NCBI RefSeq assembly: GCF_001427305.1
Contig: NZ_LMFZ01000001.1
Location: forward strand, 187,261-251,260
Length of the DNA: 64,000 bases
From: Duganella sp. Root1480D1
GTDB lineage: Bacteria > Pseudomonadota > Gammaproteobacteria > Burkholderiales > Burkholderiaceae_D
Direction: 5' to 3'
The translations under genes and the position numbers were made by a program. The notes beneath the pieces were generated by a model. It worked only from the letters and a program-made list of their open reading frames with translations. It had not been told where the DNA came from and ran no database searches. Position 1 is the stretch's first letter; every line of letters starts with the position of its first letter. Shown here piece by piece: positions 1-7,262 of this stretch.

Positions 1-1982
1 CCCTGGCATGGATCGGTGAAGCGCGGTGCGATATCGAAAATCTGGTACAGGGGAATCAGCGGCAGGTATTCGCCACGGACTTTGATGACGCGGCCCTTGC
101 CGCTGATTTCCTTGACGTCTTCCGGCGCCGGCTGCAGCGACTCGAGCACGAAGCCAAGCGGCAGGATGTAGACCTCTTCGCCGGTCTGGATCAGCATGCC
201 GTCCAGGATGGCCAGCGTGAGCGGCAGGGAAATCGAAATCGTGGTGCCAAAGCCCTTGGCGGAACGGATGTCGACGGTGCCGCCCATGGCGGTAATGTTA
301 CGCTTCACCACGTCCATGCCAACGCCGCGGCCGGAAACATCGGTCACCTGCTCGGCGGTCGAAAAGCCCGGCGCGAAGATCAACTGCCATACATCGGCGT
401 CCGTCATGTTATCGGACAGCGGCAAGCCGTTCTGGCGGGCTTTTGCCAAAATCCTGTCGCGGTTCAAGCCGCCGCCATCATCCGATACTTCGATGATGAT
501 GCTGCCGCCCTGGTGCGAGGCCGACAGGAACAGGCGCCCCGTTTCGGACTTGCCGGCGGCCTTGCGCACGTCCGGCATTTCAATGCCGTGGTCGATCGAG
601 TTGCGCACCAGGTGGGTCAGCGGGTCGACGATGCGTTCGATCAGGCCCTTGTCCAGCTCCGTGGCGGCGCCGCTGGTGACGAATTCGACCTTCTTGCCAA
701 GCTTGGTGGCCAGGTCGCGCACCATGCGCGGGAAGCGCGAGAACACGAAGTCCATCGGCATCATGCGGATCGACATCACCGATTCCTGCAGGTCGCGCGT
801 GTTGCGGGTGAGCTGGGAAATACCGCTCAGCAGCTTCTCGTGCAGCACCGGGTCGATGGTGCTGGCGCGCTGCTCGATCATGGCTTGCGTGATCACCAGT
901 TCGCCCACCAGGTTGATCAACTGGTCGACCTTTTCCACCGACACGCGGATCGAGGACGATTCGCCGCCGGCCGGCGCGTGGGCCTGCTTTTCCGCTTCCT
1001 TGCGGGCGGCTTTCTTTTCCTGTTCTTCGCTCGGCTTGGCAGCTTCCGCCGGCACATCCTGGATGCCCGCCTGGGCGCGAATCACTTCCAGCGGCTGGAA
1101 GAAGCCATAGCCGCGCGCATCTTCGGCAGCCGCGCCGGCATTGGAGCGGATTTCATCGATGGGCTGGAAGAAACCGTAGCCGTCGCCGTCGACCGCAGGT
1201 GCCGCAGCGCCGGCAGCCGGCAGCGGGTCGAAGAAACCGTAACCCTGCTGCGCTTCCTTGCGTTCCCGTTCGGCCTGTTCGCGCGCGGACTGGGTCGGGC
1301 TCAGCGCCGGCAGTTCGCTGACCTTCATCTGGTCGGCGTCGATCACGAAGGAGCAGATGGCCACGATATCGTCCAGCGATTCGTGGGTGGTGACGACCAT
1401 CGCATGGCGCTCGGCATCCAGCGGCATCAGTTCCACATGGCCCATCAGGCCAAGTTCGGCCGCCAGCGCCTCCACTTCCCGGTGCACCATGGGCGGCAGT
1501 TCCAGCCGGTAGCGCTTGCCGCCGCGATGGTCCATCGCTTGCGCATCGGGCGTGCTGAAGCCCGACGCCACCGGCGCCATTGCTTCGATGTGCACGTCCT
1601 GCGCCAGCTCCTGCAGCATCATGCGCACGTCGCCCACCGCTTCCTGGTCGACTGCGCTGCCCAGGCGGTGGCCGTCCAGCTGCATCTTCAGGATGTCCTT
1701 GGCGGCCAGGAAGGCGTCGACGTGGGTCGACGTCAAGGCCATCTCGCCCTTGCGGATGCGGTCCAGCAGCGTCTCCAGCACGTGCGTGACTTCGGTCATG
1801 TCGGTCACGCCGAATGTCGACGCGCCGCCCTTCACCGAGTGCGCGGTACGGAAAATCGCGTTCAAGTCCTCTTCGCTGGGCGACTCGACGTCCACGCCCA
1901 GCAGCAGACGCTCCATTTCAGCCAGCAGTTCTTCCGCTTCGTCGAAGAAGACCTGGTAGAACTGGCTAATATCGATGGTCAT
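1..1982 (-). CDS. cheA: Chemotaxis histidine kinase CheA (C-terminus cut by window edge)
   Basis: CheA autophosphorylates on an Hpt histidine and passes phosphate to CheY within receptor arrays. Visible domains in order: P1 Hpt with H48 in FRTAHSVKGG, a P2-like region, a long Ala/Pro-rich linker (about 225-315), P3 dimerisation, the P4 ATPase (HLVRNSIDHG and GRGVGMDVV boxes) and the start of the P5 CheW-like domain. About 660 residues are present; the rest lies beyond base 1. The linker carries GYGFF(D/Q)P(L/I) three times, at residues 247, 268 and 291. ATG at 1982 follows cheY by 14 bases, so it is last in the visible mot-che operon. Identity is certain. Confidence 0.97.
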   Translation of the reverse strand, partial: MTIDISQFYQVFFDEAEELLAEMERLLLGVDVESPSEEDLNAIFRTAHSVKGGASTFGVTDMTEVTHVLETLLDRIRKGEMALTSTHVDAFLAAKDILKMQLDGHRLGSAVDQEAVGDVRMMLQELAQDVHIEAMAPVASGFSTPDAQAMDHRGGKRYRLELPPMVHREVEALAAELGLMGHVELMPLDAERHAMVVTTHESLDDIVAICSFVIDADQMKVSELPALSPTQSAREQAERERKEAQQGYGFFDPLPAAGAAAPAVDGDGYGFFQPIDEIRSNAGAAAEDARGYGFFQPLEVIRAQAGIQDVPAEAAKPSEEQEKKAARKEAEKQAHAPAGGESSSIRVSVEKVDQLINLVGELVITQAMIEQRASTIDPVLHEKLLSGISQLTRNTRDLQESVMSIRMMPMDFVFSRFPRMVRDLATKLGKKVEFVTSGAATELDKGLIERIVDPLTHLVRNSIDHGIEMPDVRKAAGKSETGRLFLSASHQGGSIIIEVSDDGGGLNRDRILAKARQNGLPLSDNMTDADVWQLIFAPGFSTAEQVTDVSGRGVGMDVVKRNITAMGGTVDIRSAKGFGTTISISLPLTLAILDGMLIQTGEEVYILPLGFVLESLQPAPEDVKEISGKGRVIKVRGEYLPLIPLYQIFDIAPRFTDPCQ

Positions 1983-1996
1983 GCCACACCCCTTTA

Positions 1997-2362
1997 TTAG
2001 CCGATGACCTTCTTCACTACCTCGATCAAGCGTTGCGGGTCGAAAGGCTTGACCAGCCAGCCATTCGCACCGGCGGCGCGGCCCTTGGCCTTCATCTCGT
2101 CGGACGATTCGGTGGTCAGCATCAGGATGGGTACCTTGGCATAGGACGGCTGCTCGCGCAGCAGCTTGATCAGTTGCAGGCCATCCATGCGTGGCATGTT
2201 CTGGTCGGTCAGCACCAGGTCCACGGTTTGCAGCTTGGCCTTTTCCAGGCCATCCTGTCCGTCGACTGCTTCCACCACCTGGTAGCCGGCTGCCTTCAGG
2301 CTGAAAGCCACCATCTGGCGCAGCGAGGAGGAGTCGTCGACTGCAAGAATTGTTTTAGCCAT
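1997..2362 (-). CDS. cheY: Chemotaxis response regulator CheY
   Basis: Single REC domain of 121 residues, the normal length for a stand-alone CheY. Acidic pocket D9/D10, phospho-acceptor D53 in LTDQNMP, a Thr-Thr near residue 84 and K105 in VKPF are all in place. Phospho-CheY would bind the flagellar switch. It lies between the CheZ-like gene and cheA on the same strand, so kinase, regulator and probable phosphatase are adjacent. The family is unambiguous. The name cheY rather than a generic receiver rests on this operon context. Confidence 0.94.
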   Translation of the reverse strand: MAKTILAVDDSSSLRQMVAFSLKAAGYQVVEAVDGQDGLEKAKLQTVDLVLTDQNMPRMDGLQLIKLLREQPSYAKVPILMLTTESSDEMKAKGRAAGANGWLVKPFDPQRLIEVVKKVIG

Positions 2363-2397
2363 CTTTTTTTCTCACTTGGTTAAATTTTTGTGTGTAT

Positions 2398-2946
2398 TCA
2401 GAACAGTTCGATGTCGCCGCTTTCCAGGTGCTTCTGGCTGACCGCCTTGCGCAGCACGCTGCGCAATTCCAGGCTCTGGATCGCCAGCGCCATGCTGACC
2501 TTGCTAAGCAGGTCCACGATCTCGTCGCTGCCCGATTCGGGCACCACTTCGGCGCCGTGCGCACCCAGCGTGCCGAGGAATTCCCGCAAGCCGGTCACCC
2601 GTTTCAGGGTGCGGTCGATCAGCTGGCTGGTCATGTCCTGGAACTGCATGCTGGTAATGGCGGCGTTGACGTAGCCGCTTACCTGTTCGTTCATTTCCTT
2701 CAGGCGCGCCTTGTCTTCCGCCGAGGGATCGCCGCCTTGCAGCAGCAGCTCGATGGTGGCCTGCTGCGCGCTGACCGCTTCATGGATCGCCATGAAGTTG
2801 CGGGTCAGCTTCTCGATCGCCTCTTCCAGCAGCAGGTTGGTCTGCAGCAGGTCGGTCTCGACTTCGGTCAGGTGGCGCCGGCCATGGTCCGACACGCCGG
2901 ACAGCAGCCGTTTCACGTGGGAGCCAAGGATTTTCTTTCTTGTCAT
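2398..2946 (-). CDS. Compact CheZ-like CheY-P phosphatase (putative)
   Basis: 182 residues, almost entirely predicted helix. It contains QFQDMTSQ with D104 and Q108, matching the D-x3-Q catalytic pair of CheZ (Asp143/Gln147 in E. coli), and ends in an acidic-hydrophobic tail (GDIELF) like the CheY-binding tail of CheZ. It is shorter than E. coli CheZ (about 214 residues). ATG at 2946 is chosen because it starts 7 bases after the motB stop; an upstream in-frame start would run into motB. The position before cheY and cheA supports a role in CheY dephosphorylation. Function is inferred from motif and context. Confidence 0.7.
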   Translation of the reverse strand: MTRKKILGSHVKRLLSGVSDHGRRHLTEVETDLLQTNLLLEEAIEKLTRNFMAIHEAVSAQQATIELLLQGGDPSAEDKARLKEMNEQVSGYVNAAITSMQFQDMTSQLIDRTLKRVTGLREFLGTLGAHGAEVVPESGSDEIVDLLSKVSMALAIQSLELRSVLRKAVSQKHLESGDIELF

Positions 2947-2953
2947 AAAGCCT

Positions 2954-3904
2954 CTATTTCTTCCCTGCCGGCTCGGCCGGTGCCGGTGCCGCTGCCGCCG
3001 CGGCTTGCGTCGCTTCCGTATCGAGGCCGACTTGCAATTTGCCGCCGTCACGCAGCACATTCTCCTCGGTCCTCTTGTTCATCACAATAATGCTGATGCG
3101 GCGATTGATCGGGTTGAATGGATCCGCGCGGTCAAGGTGGGCGGCGCTGGCCAGGCCCACCACGCGCAGGATCTTATTGTCGGCCAGTCCGCCATGCAGC
3201 AGCGCGCGGCGCGAGGCATTGGCACGGTCGGCCGACAGTTCCCAGTTACTGTACCCCGTTTCGGTGAAATACGGCGTGGAGTCCGTGTGGCCGGAAAGGC
3301 CAATCTTGTTTGGAACATCATTCAGCGCGGGCGCGATGGCTTCCAGGATCTCGCGCGCATACGGCTGCAGGTCGGCCTTGCCGGCGTTGAACATGGGGCG
3401 GTTCTGCAAGTCGACGATCTGGATGCGCAAGCCTTCGCTGGTGAAGTCCAGCAACAGCTGCTCCTTGAACTTTTTGAGTTCGGCATTGGTATCGATGGTC
3501 ATTTCGATCCGGGCGCGCAGCGCTTGCAGGCGCGAGCGCTCTTCCGCCTCCATCGCTTTCTTGGCGGCATCCAGGTTATAGGTCTTGCTCTGGGCCGGAT
3601 CGTCCGTCATCTTGACCTGGCCGGTACGGCGCGACAGATCGGAACCACCGCCCTGGATCACCGAGGAACTGTCGCCGCTGCCCGAGCCGCCTTGCATGGC
3701 GACTTTCAGCGGCGTCTTGAAGTACTCGGAAATGCCGTTCAGGTCGCCCTTGGTAGTCGAACCGAGCAGCCACATCAGCAGGAAGAACGCCATCATCGCC
3801 GTCACGAAGTCGGCGTAAGCGATCTTCCAGGCGCCGCCGTGGTGGCCGCCCCCGCCTTTCTTGATCTTCTTGACGACAATAGGCCGCAGGCCTTCTTCAG
3901 CCAT
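2954..3904 (-). CDS. motB: Flagellar stator protein MotB
   Basis: 316 residues. A short basic cytoplasmic N-terminus with GGGGHHGGAWKIAYADFVTAMMAFFLLMWLL is followed by a single membrane helix; D32 is the expected proton-binding residue. The periplasmic part holds an OmpA/MotB peptidoglycan-binding domain (LSGHTDSTPY, then NRRISIIV). The C-terminus is Ala/Pro-rich. With MotA it forms the proton-driven stator. The start is 18 bases downstream of the motA stop on the same strand. Confidence 0.96.
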   Translation of the reverse strand: MAEEGLRPIVVKKIKKGGGGHHGGAWKIAYADFVTAMMAFFLLMWLLGSTTKGDLNGISEYFKTPLKVAMQGGSGSGDSSSVIQGGGSDLSRRTGQVKMTDDPAQSKTYNLDAAKKAMEAEERSRLQALRARIEMTIDTNAELKKFKEQLLLDFTSEGLRIQIVDLQNRPMFNAGKADLQPYAREILEAIAPALNDVPNKIGLSGHTDSTPYFTETGYSNWELSADRANASRRALLHGGLADNKILRVVGLASAAHLDRADPFNPINRRISIIVMNKRTEENVLRDGGKLQVGLDTEATQAAAAAAPAPAEPAGKK

Positions 3905-3922
3905 GGCAGGTCCTCGCTTCCA

Positions 3923-4783
3923 TTACTTCGACTTCGATTTCTTGATATGTTCTTCCAGCTCGGAGAAGCTTGGGCGCTCGGTAGAGTACAGTACCTTGCG
4001 GCCAAATTCCACGGCCAGGGCCGGGGCATAACCATTCAGGCTGGCCAGCAGCGTGACTTTCACGCACTGGAACATCTTGGTCGACTCTTCCAGCTTCTGT
4101 TCCAGCAGGCTGGCCAGCGGGCCGACGAAACCGTAGGCCAGCAAGATACCGAGGAAGGTACCGACCAGCGCGTGCGCGATCAGCATGCCCAGCTCGGACG
4201 GCGGGATGCCCACCGATTCCATGGTATGCACCACGCCCATCACCGCCGCCACGATACCGAAGGCCGGCAAGCCGTCGCCCAGCTTGGCGATGCAATGGGC
4301 CGGCACATGGCCTTCCTGGTGGTGGGTGTCGATCTCGTTGTCCATCAGGTTCTCGATCTGGAAGGCATCCATATTCCCCGACACCATCAGGCGCAGGTAA
4401 TCGGTCATGAACTCGATGATGTGGTGGTCTTCCAGCACCGCCGGGTACTTGCTGAACAGCGGGCTGTCTTCCGGCTTGTCGATATCGCCTTCGATCGACA
4501 TCAGGCCTTCCTTGCGTACCTTGGACAACACGTCGAACAGGAGCGACATCAGCTCCATGTACAGGTCCTTGGTATAGCGAGAACCTTTGAACAGGGTCGG
4601 CAGCGCGGCCAGCGTGGCCTTGATGGATTTGCCGTTATTGCCGACAAAAAAAGCACCGAGGGCGGCACCGCCAATCATCAGCAGTTCCAGCGGCTGGAAC
4701 AGGGCTGCCAGGTGGCCGCCGGACAATGCGAAACCACCAAACACGGCGCCGAGGACAATGATGTATCCGACAATGACTAACAA
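3923..4783 (-). CDS. motA: Flagellar stator protein MotA (TTG start)
   Basis: 286 residues with four predicted membrane helices and the large cytoplasmic loop of MotA (GDIDKPEDSPLFSKYP, then GDGLPAFGIVAAVMGVVHTM with the conserved prolines). The protein begins MLVIVGYIIVLGAVFGG, the usual MotA N-terminus, but the start codon is TTG at 4783. A GGGAG ribosome site lies 9 bases upstream. No in-frame ATG would keep the first helix. Forms the stator channel with MotB directly downstream. Confidence 0.95.
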   Translation of the reverse strand: MLVIVGYIIVLGAVFGGFALSGGHLAALFQPLELLMIGGAALGAFFVGNNGKSIKATLAALPTLFKGSRYTKDLYMELMSLLFDVLSKVRKEGLMSIEGDIDKPEDSPLFSKYPAVLEDHHIIEFMTDYLRLMVSGNMDAFQIENLMDNEIDTHHQEGHVPAHCIAKLGDGLPAFGIVAAVMGVVHTMESVGIPPSELGMLIAHALVGTFLGILLAYGFVGPLASLLEQKLEESTKMFQCVKVTLLASLNGYAPALAVEFGRKVLYSTERPSFSELEEHIKKSKSK

Positions 4784-4878
4784 GCGCGCAGACTCCCCGA
4801 AAGCTAGTTAAAAGCAATAATATTCCACAGTGGAACTACAATAACGTGAAGACGCCTCTGCGGCAAGGAAAACTGCCT

Positions 4879-5631
4879 CTAAAATGCTCTTATATAAAGG
4901 AGCGGACCACCCTCTGTGGTGCGGATGGTCTTGATGCCGTTTGCAGCAGGAATTTCAAATTCATAACTGGCAAGCAAACTACCGGCCCGCATCTCGCGCT
5001 GGGCCTTGCTCCACAAGGCCGGCATGGCAGCCGGCGACAGGTAAGCAAACACCAGGTCATATTCTGCAAAATTTAACTGGTCATAGTCGCCACGCAAGAA
5101 TCGCGCGCGGCTGCCGGACAAGACGGCACGCAGCCGCGACAGCAGCCACGGCACCGGCGCCAGTTCGATGCCCATCACTTCCGATTCCGGCCGCGCACCC
5201 GCCAGGTGCATGGTGAAGCCGCCAAGGCCGCTGCCGATATCGATGATGCGCAGCGCCCTGCCCTGCGGCAGTTCGGCCTGGACGGCGCGCCACACGGCGG
5301 GGCTCGACGGATAGTAAGGGACTTGTGTGCGGTAGGTCGACCAATACCAGCCCAGCAACACCAGGAAGGCGGCTGCGGCCAGCCAGGGCGGCAGATGCAG
5401 CGCAAGACCCGCCAATAAGGCGATGGGAAACAGCAGCTGGATCGGCAGCCACCAGCGCGCCAGGCCAACTTTCCAGCTGATGAGGGCAGCCAGCAAACCT
5501 TGCAGCAGTGCGGCCTGCAGCAGCGTCAGGCCATGGCCGAATGATTCAAGCGCAACAGCCAGCGCGGCGCATGGCAGCAGCGCGCCGGCCTGGACCAGCA
5601 GCGCCTGGAAGGCGGGAGTTCTTGAAATCAT
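4879..5631 (-). CDS. Membrane-anchored class I SAM-dependent methyltransferase
   Basis: 250 residues. The first about 110 residues are hydrophobic and look like three or four membrane helices. The rest is a Rossmann methyltransferase with motif I IIDIGSGLGGF, an acidic strand end (VMGIELAP) and a GDYDQLNF/YDLVFAYL segment. ATG at 5631 is preferred because residues upstream of it are low-complexity and fall in a repeat region. It sits between flhC and motA on the same strand, separated from flhC by REP-like palindromes. The substrate is unknown; a membrane lipid, quinone or envelope protein is possible. No flagellar role is proven. Confidence 0.75.
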   Translation of the reverse strand: MISRTPAFQALLVQAGALLPCAALAVALESFGHGLTLLQAALLQGLLAALISWKVGLARWWLPIQLLFPIALLAGLALHLPPWLAAAAFLVLLGWYWSTYRTQVPYYPSSPAVWRAVQAELPQGRALRIIDIGSGLGGFTMHLAGARPESEVMGIELAPVPWLLSRLRAVLSGSRARFLRGDYDQLNFAEYDLVFAYLSPAAMPALWSKAQREMRAGSLLASYEFEIPAANGIKTIRTTEGGPLLYIRAF

Positions 5632-5668
5632 GGCGGAAGTATACCGGGGCCAGCGCCTCTGGCATACC

Positions 5669-5695
5669 GGTGCCTGCCCCTGCGGGTCAGGCACC
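5669..5695. repeat. REP-like palindrome, degenerate copy
   Basis: 27-nt imperfect hairpin of the GGTGCCTG...CAGGCACC type, 54 bases from a better copy at 5749. It belongs to the same short family as 5749, 7164 and 41286, recognised by the GGTGYC/GRCACC ends and nearby ACCGGT(T/A)TA blocks. It lies in the gap between flhC and the methyltransferase gene. Confidence 0.65.
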
Positions 5696-5748
5696 GCCTT
5701 GCCGGTTTATGGCAACTGCCTGGCGCAGCGGGGATAAACCGGTAAACC

Positions 5749-5775
5749 GGTGTCAGACCCACAGGGTCTGACACC
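5749..5775. repeat. REP-like palindrome, perfect 12-bp arms, downstream of flhC
   Basis: Arms GGTGTCAGACCC and GGGTCTGACACC around a 3-nt loop (ACA). It is the exact reverse complement of the copy at 7164-7190, so the flhDC unit is bracketed by inverted copies. It starts 6 bases past the flhC stop and could act as an mRNA-stabilising or attenuating hairpin. No T-run follows it, so it is not a classical terminator. Confidence 0.8.
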
Positions 5776-5781
5776 TTACAT

Positions 5782-6330
5782 TCAAGCGGCGACCGCTTCG
5801 GCGGCATCCTTGGCCTTGCGGGTCTTGCCGGCACGCGAAGGCATGTGGCACAGGCCGCACTTGTAGTCGCGGTTGAGGTCCATGGCGTCGACTACGAACT
5901 TGCCTTTGCAGCAAGTGCAAGGCTTGAGCTGCAGCATTTTGCTGCCTGCGAACTTGACCAGGGTCCAGGCGCGGGTCAGCGAGAGCAGTGGCTCTTCGCC
6001 AGCAGCCGGCGGCATTTGTTCCAGGTAGAGCTGGTAAGCCTTCATCACAGCATGGATGCCAGTGGCGCCTGCGTGTTCGACCAGGAAGTTATGGATATTC
6101 ATGAACAGCGACGAGTGGATGTTCGGCTGCCAGGTCAGGAACCAGTCGGTCGAGAAAGGCAGCATGCCCTTCGGCGGCGACACGCCCTTCAGCTCCTTGT
6201 ACAACTTGAGCAGGCGCTCACGCGACAGCGAGACCTCGGTTTCCAGCAGTTGCAGGCGGGCGCCCAGGTTGATCAGCTCGATAGCCAGCTGGATTTCCTG
6301 CGCCTCGGTCACCACACTCTTCTTGCTCAT
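5782..6330 (-). CDS. flhC: Flagellar master transcription activator subunit FlhC
   Basis: 182 residues, close to the usual FlhC length. Zinc-site cysteines C138, C141, C158 and C161 are in the expected C-terminal arrangement (an extra C140 is present). The N-terminal helical region and the [20 protein letters not shown] segment match FlhC. With FlhD it forms the hetero-hexamer that activates class 2 flagellar promoters. ATG at 6330 lies 11 bases after the flhD stop. Confidence 0.96.
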   Translation of the reverse strand: MSKKSVVTEAQEIQLAIELINLGARLQLLETEVSLSRERLLKLYKELKGVSPPKGMLPFSTDWFLTWQPNIHSSLFMNIHNFLVEHAGATGIHAVMKAYQLYLEQMPPAAGEEPLLSLTRAWTLVKFAGSKMLQLKPCTCCKGKFVVDAMDLNRDYKCGLCHMPSRAGKTRKAKDAAEAVAA

Positions 6331-6341
6331 GGCGTCGCTCC

Positions 6342-6659
6342 TTAAGCGATTTCTTCAACAGCCTGGCCGGCCATCAGGATGGCGGCGTGGGACTGGGCCA
6401 GGGAACGGTCCTTGTTGTAGTTGGTCAGCATGCCGAGGATGGCGCTGTCGTCGAAGCGGAAGCGGGCCAGCATCATGTTGCCGCCCGCCAGTTTCAGGAT
6501 CTGGGCGTTGCTCATGCCTTCGATCAGATCGGCGATATCGGCCGAAATGCCCAGGCGGAAGATCGCGGTGACTTTGTCGGCGCGGATCATCTGCTGCGCC
6601 AGCATCAGGTAGCTCAGGTTCGCGTCGCGGATTTCAGCCATCATGTCGTTTGCGGTCAT
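6342..6659 (-). CDS. flhD: Flagellar master transcription activator subunit FlhD
   Basis: 105 residues, all helical, with the family signature [17 protein letters not shown] and the central [20 protein letters not shown] start at 6659 is chosen because GGAG stands 6 bases upstream of that ATG. An alternative ATG at 6665 directly abuts the same GGAG and would add two residues. Partner of FlhC, which follows immediately. The leader upstream is unusually long and AT-rich and carries candidate promoters (see 6666-7262). Confidence 0.95.
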   Translation of the reverse strand: MTANDMMAEIRDANLSYLMLAQQMIRADKVTAIFRLGISADIADLIEGMSNAQILKLAGGNMMLARFRFDDSAILGMLTNYNKDRSLAQSHAAILMAGQAVEEIA

Positions 6660-6789
6660 GTCCATCTCCAGTCAGTTTCAGCTTGCAACGCAATTTTCGT
6701 TGCTGGTGAGATACATTCTGCTGGAGACGCGATAAAGCGCAAAGAGGCGGCACTCTGTATTTTGGGTCGGAAATGGGCGAAGTGACCCC

Positions 6790-6806
6790 GTAGGATTTTG
6801 TCCTAC
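6790..6806. promoter_or_regulatory. Operator-like inverted repeat in the flhDC leader
   Basis: Perfect inverted repeat GTAGGA-N5-TCCTAC located 131 bases upstream of the flhD start. The TAGGA/TCCTA arms resemble the sites bound by NarL/FixJ/RcsB-type response regulators; the E. coli flhDC promoter is known to carry an RcsAB box of comparable form. The same arms could instead form a small RNA hairpin in the leader. Confidence 0.4.
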
Positions 6807-6937
6807 AGAGGGCTGCCCATAGAGGGGCAACGCCAGTATTGGCGCGGGTTTGCGGGGCGTTCGGTCTCGCTGAAAACACAGGAGCCGAAGGTAAAAATGC
6901 GATATCGCTGAGATGCTTTTTTGCGACATCTGAACTG

Positions 6938-6964
6938 GTAACGGCAGGGTTTTGGCGAACTTTA
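6938..6964 (-). promoter_or_regulatory. Sigma-28 (FliA)-like promoter 1 upstream of flhDC
   Basis: On the minus strand: TAAAGTTC-N11-GCCGTTAC, against the FliA consensus TAAAGTTT-N11-GCCGATAA. Seven of eight bases match in the -35, six of eight in the -10, and the spacer is exactly 11. It points at flhD, with a predicted leader of about 270 bases. It is one of two copies with identical -35 and -10 boxes. Confidence 0.6.
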
Positions 6965-7047
6965 GGGTTCTGAGCAAAAAATTTTAAGTTTTTTTCACTC
7001 GTTCCAAACTGCCGAACAGCAAGCCTTTTACCGGGCTTCTAAAAACG

Positions 7048-7074
7048 GTAACGGCAGGGGTTTGAGGAACTTTA
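7048..7074 (-). promoter_or_regulatory. Sigma-28 (FliA)-like promoter 2 upstream of flhDC
   Basis: Second copy with the same TAAAGTTC and GCCGTTAC boxes and an 11-base spacer of slightly different sequence, 110 bases further upstream. The flanks (GGTAACGGCAGGG side and the AAACCCT side) are also conserved between copies, so a segment was duplicated. The boxes are conserved while the A/T-rich flanks have drifted, which suggests selection on the promoter elements. Confidence 0.6.
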
Positions 7075-7163
7075 GGGTTTTTTGAAAAAAATTTTGAAAA
7101 TTTTTTGATTCTTTATAAATCAATGGCTTACAAACCAAAACCGATACGCGGCGGCGGCGTGCG

Positions 7164-7190
7164 GGTGTCAGACCCTGTGGGTCTGACACC
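7164..7190. repeat. REP-like palindrome upstream of kynU
   Basis: 27-nt perfect hairpin with 12-bp arms and a TGT loop. It is the exact reverse complement of the copy at 5749-5775 and is followed, like its partner, by an ACCGGTTTTA-type block. It sits 72 bases before the kynU start. Confidence 0.8.
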
Positions 7191-7262
7191 GGGGTACCGG
7201 TTTTAGGAGGCTAAAAGGTTGCTACAATCTCACTTTGTTTAAGTCTCAAGGAAAGCGCCCAC

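Larger units (their letters stand above)
6666..7262. other. Long intergenic leader between flhD and kynU
   Basis: About 600 bases without a plausible gene. Moving away from flhD it holds a palindrome at 6790-6806, a 110-base tandem duplication (6937 and 7047) embedding two sigma-28-like promoters on the minus strand, strongly AT-rich tracts (6975-7000 and 7078-7125), a REP-like palindrome at 7164-7190, and a -10-like TACAAT at 7223-7228 for kynU. The A/T tracts differ sharply from the GC-rich surroundings, as expected for a silenced or highly regulated control region. Confidence 0.7.

Noticed and set aside
2398..3060. A longer CheZ-like protein starting inside motB
   Set aside because: The added residues are Arg/Cys-rich and antisense to nothing conserved; they overlap the motB C-terminus, while ATG 2946 starts just after the motB stop.
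513..4780. Long plus-strand open frames opposite cheA, cheY, motB and motA (for example 513-2000 and 2711-4780)
   Set aside because: They are rich in His, Gln, Arg and Ala, match no family and are the antisense of clear flagellar genes. GC-rich codon use keeps these frames open by chance.
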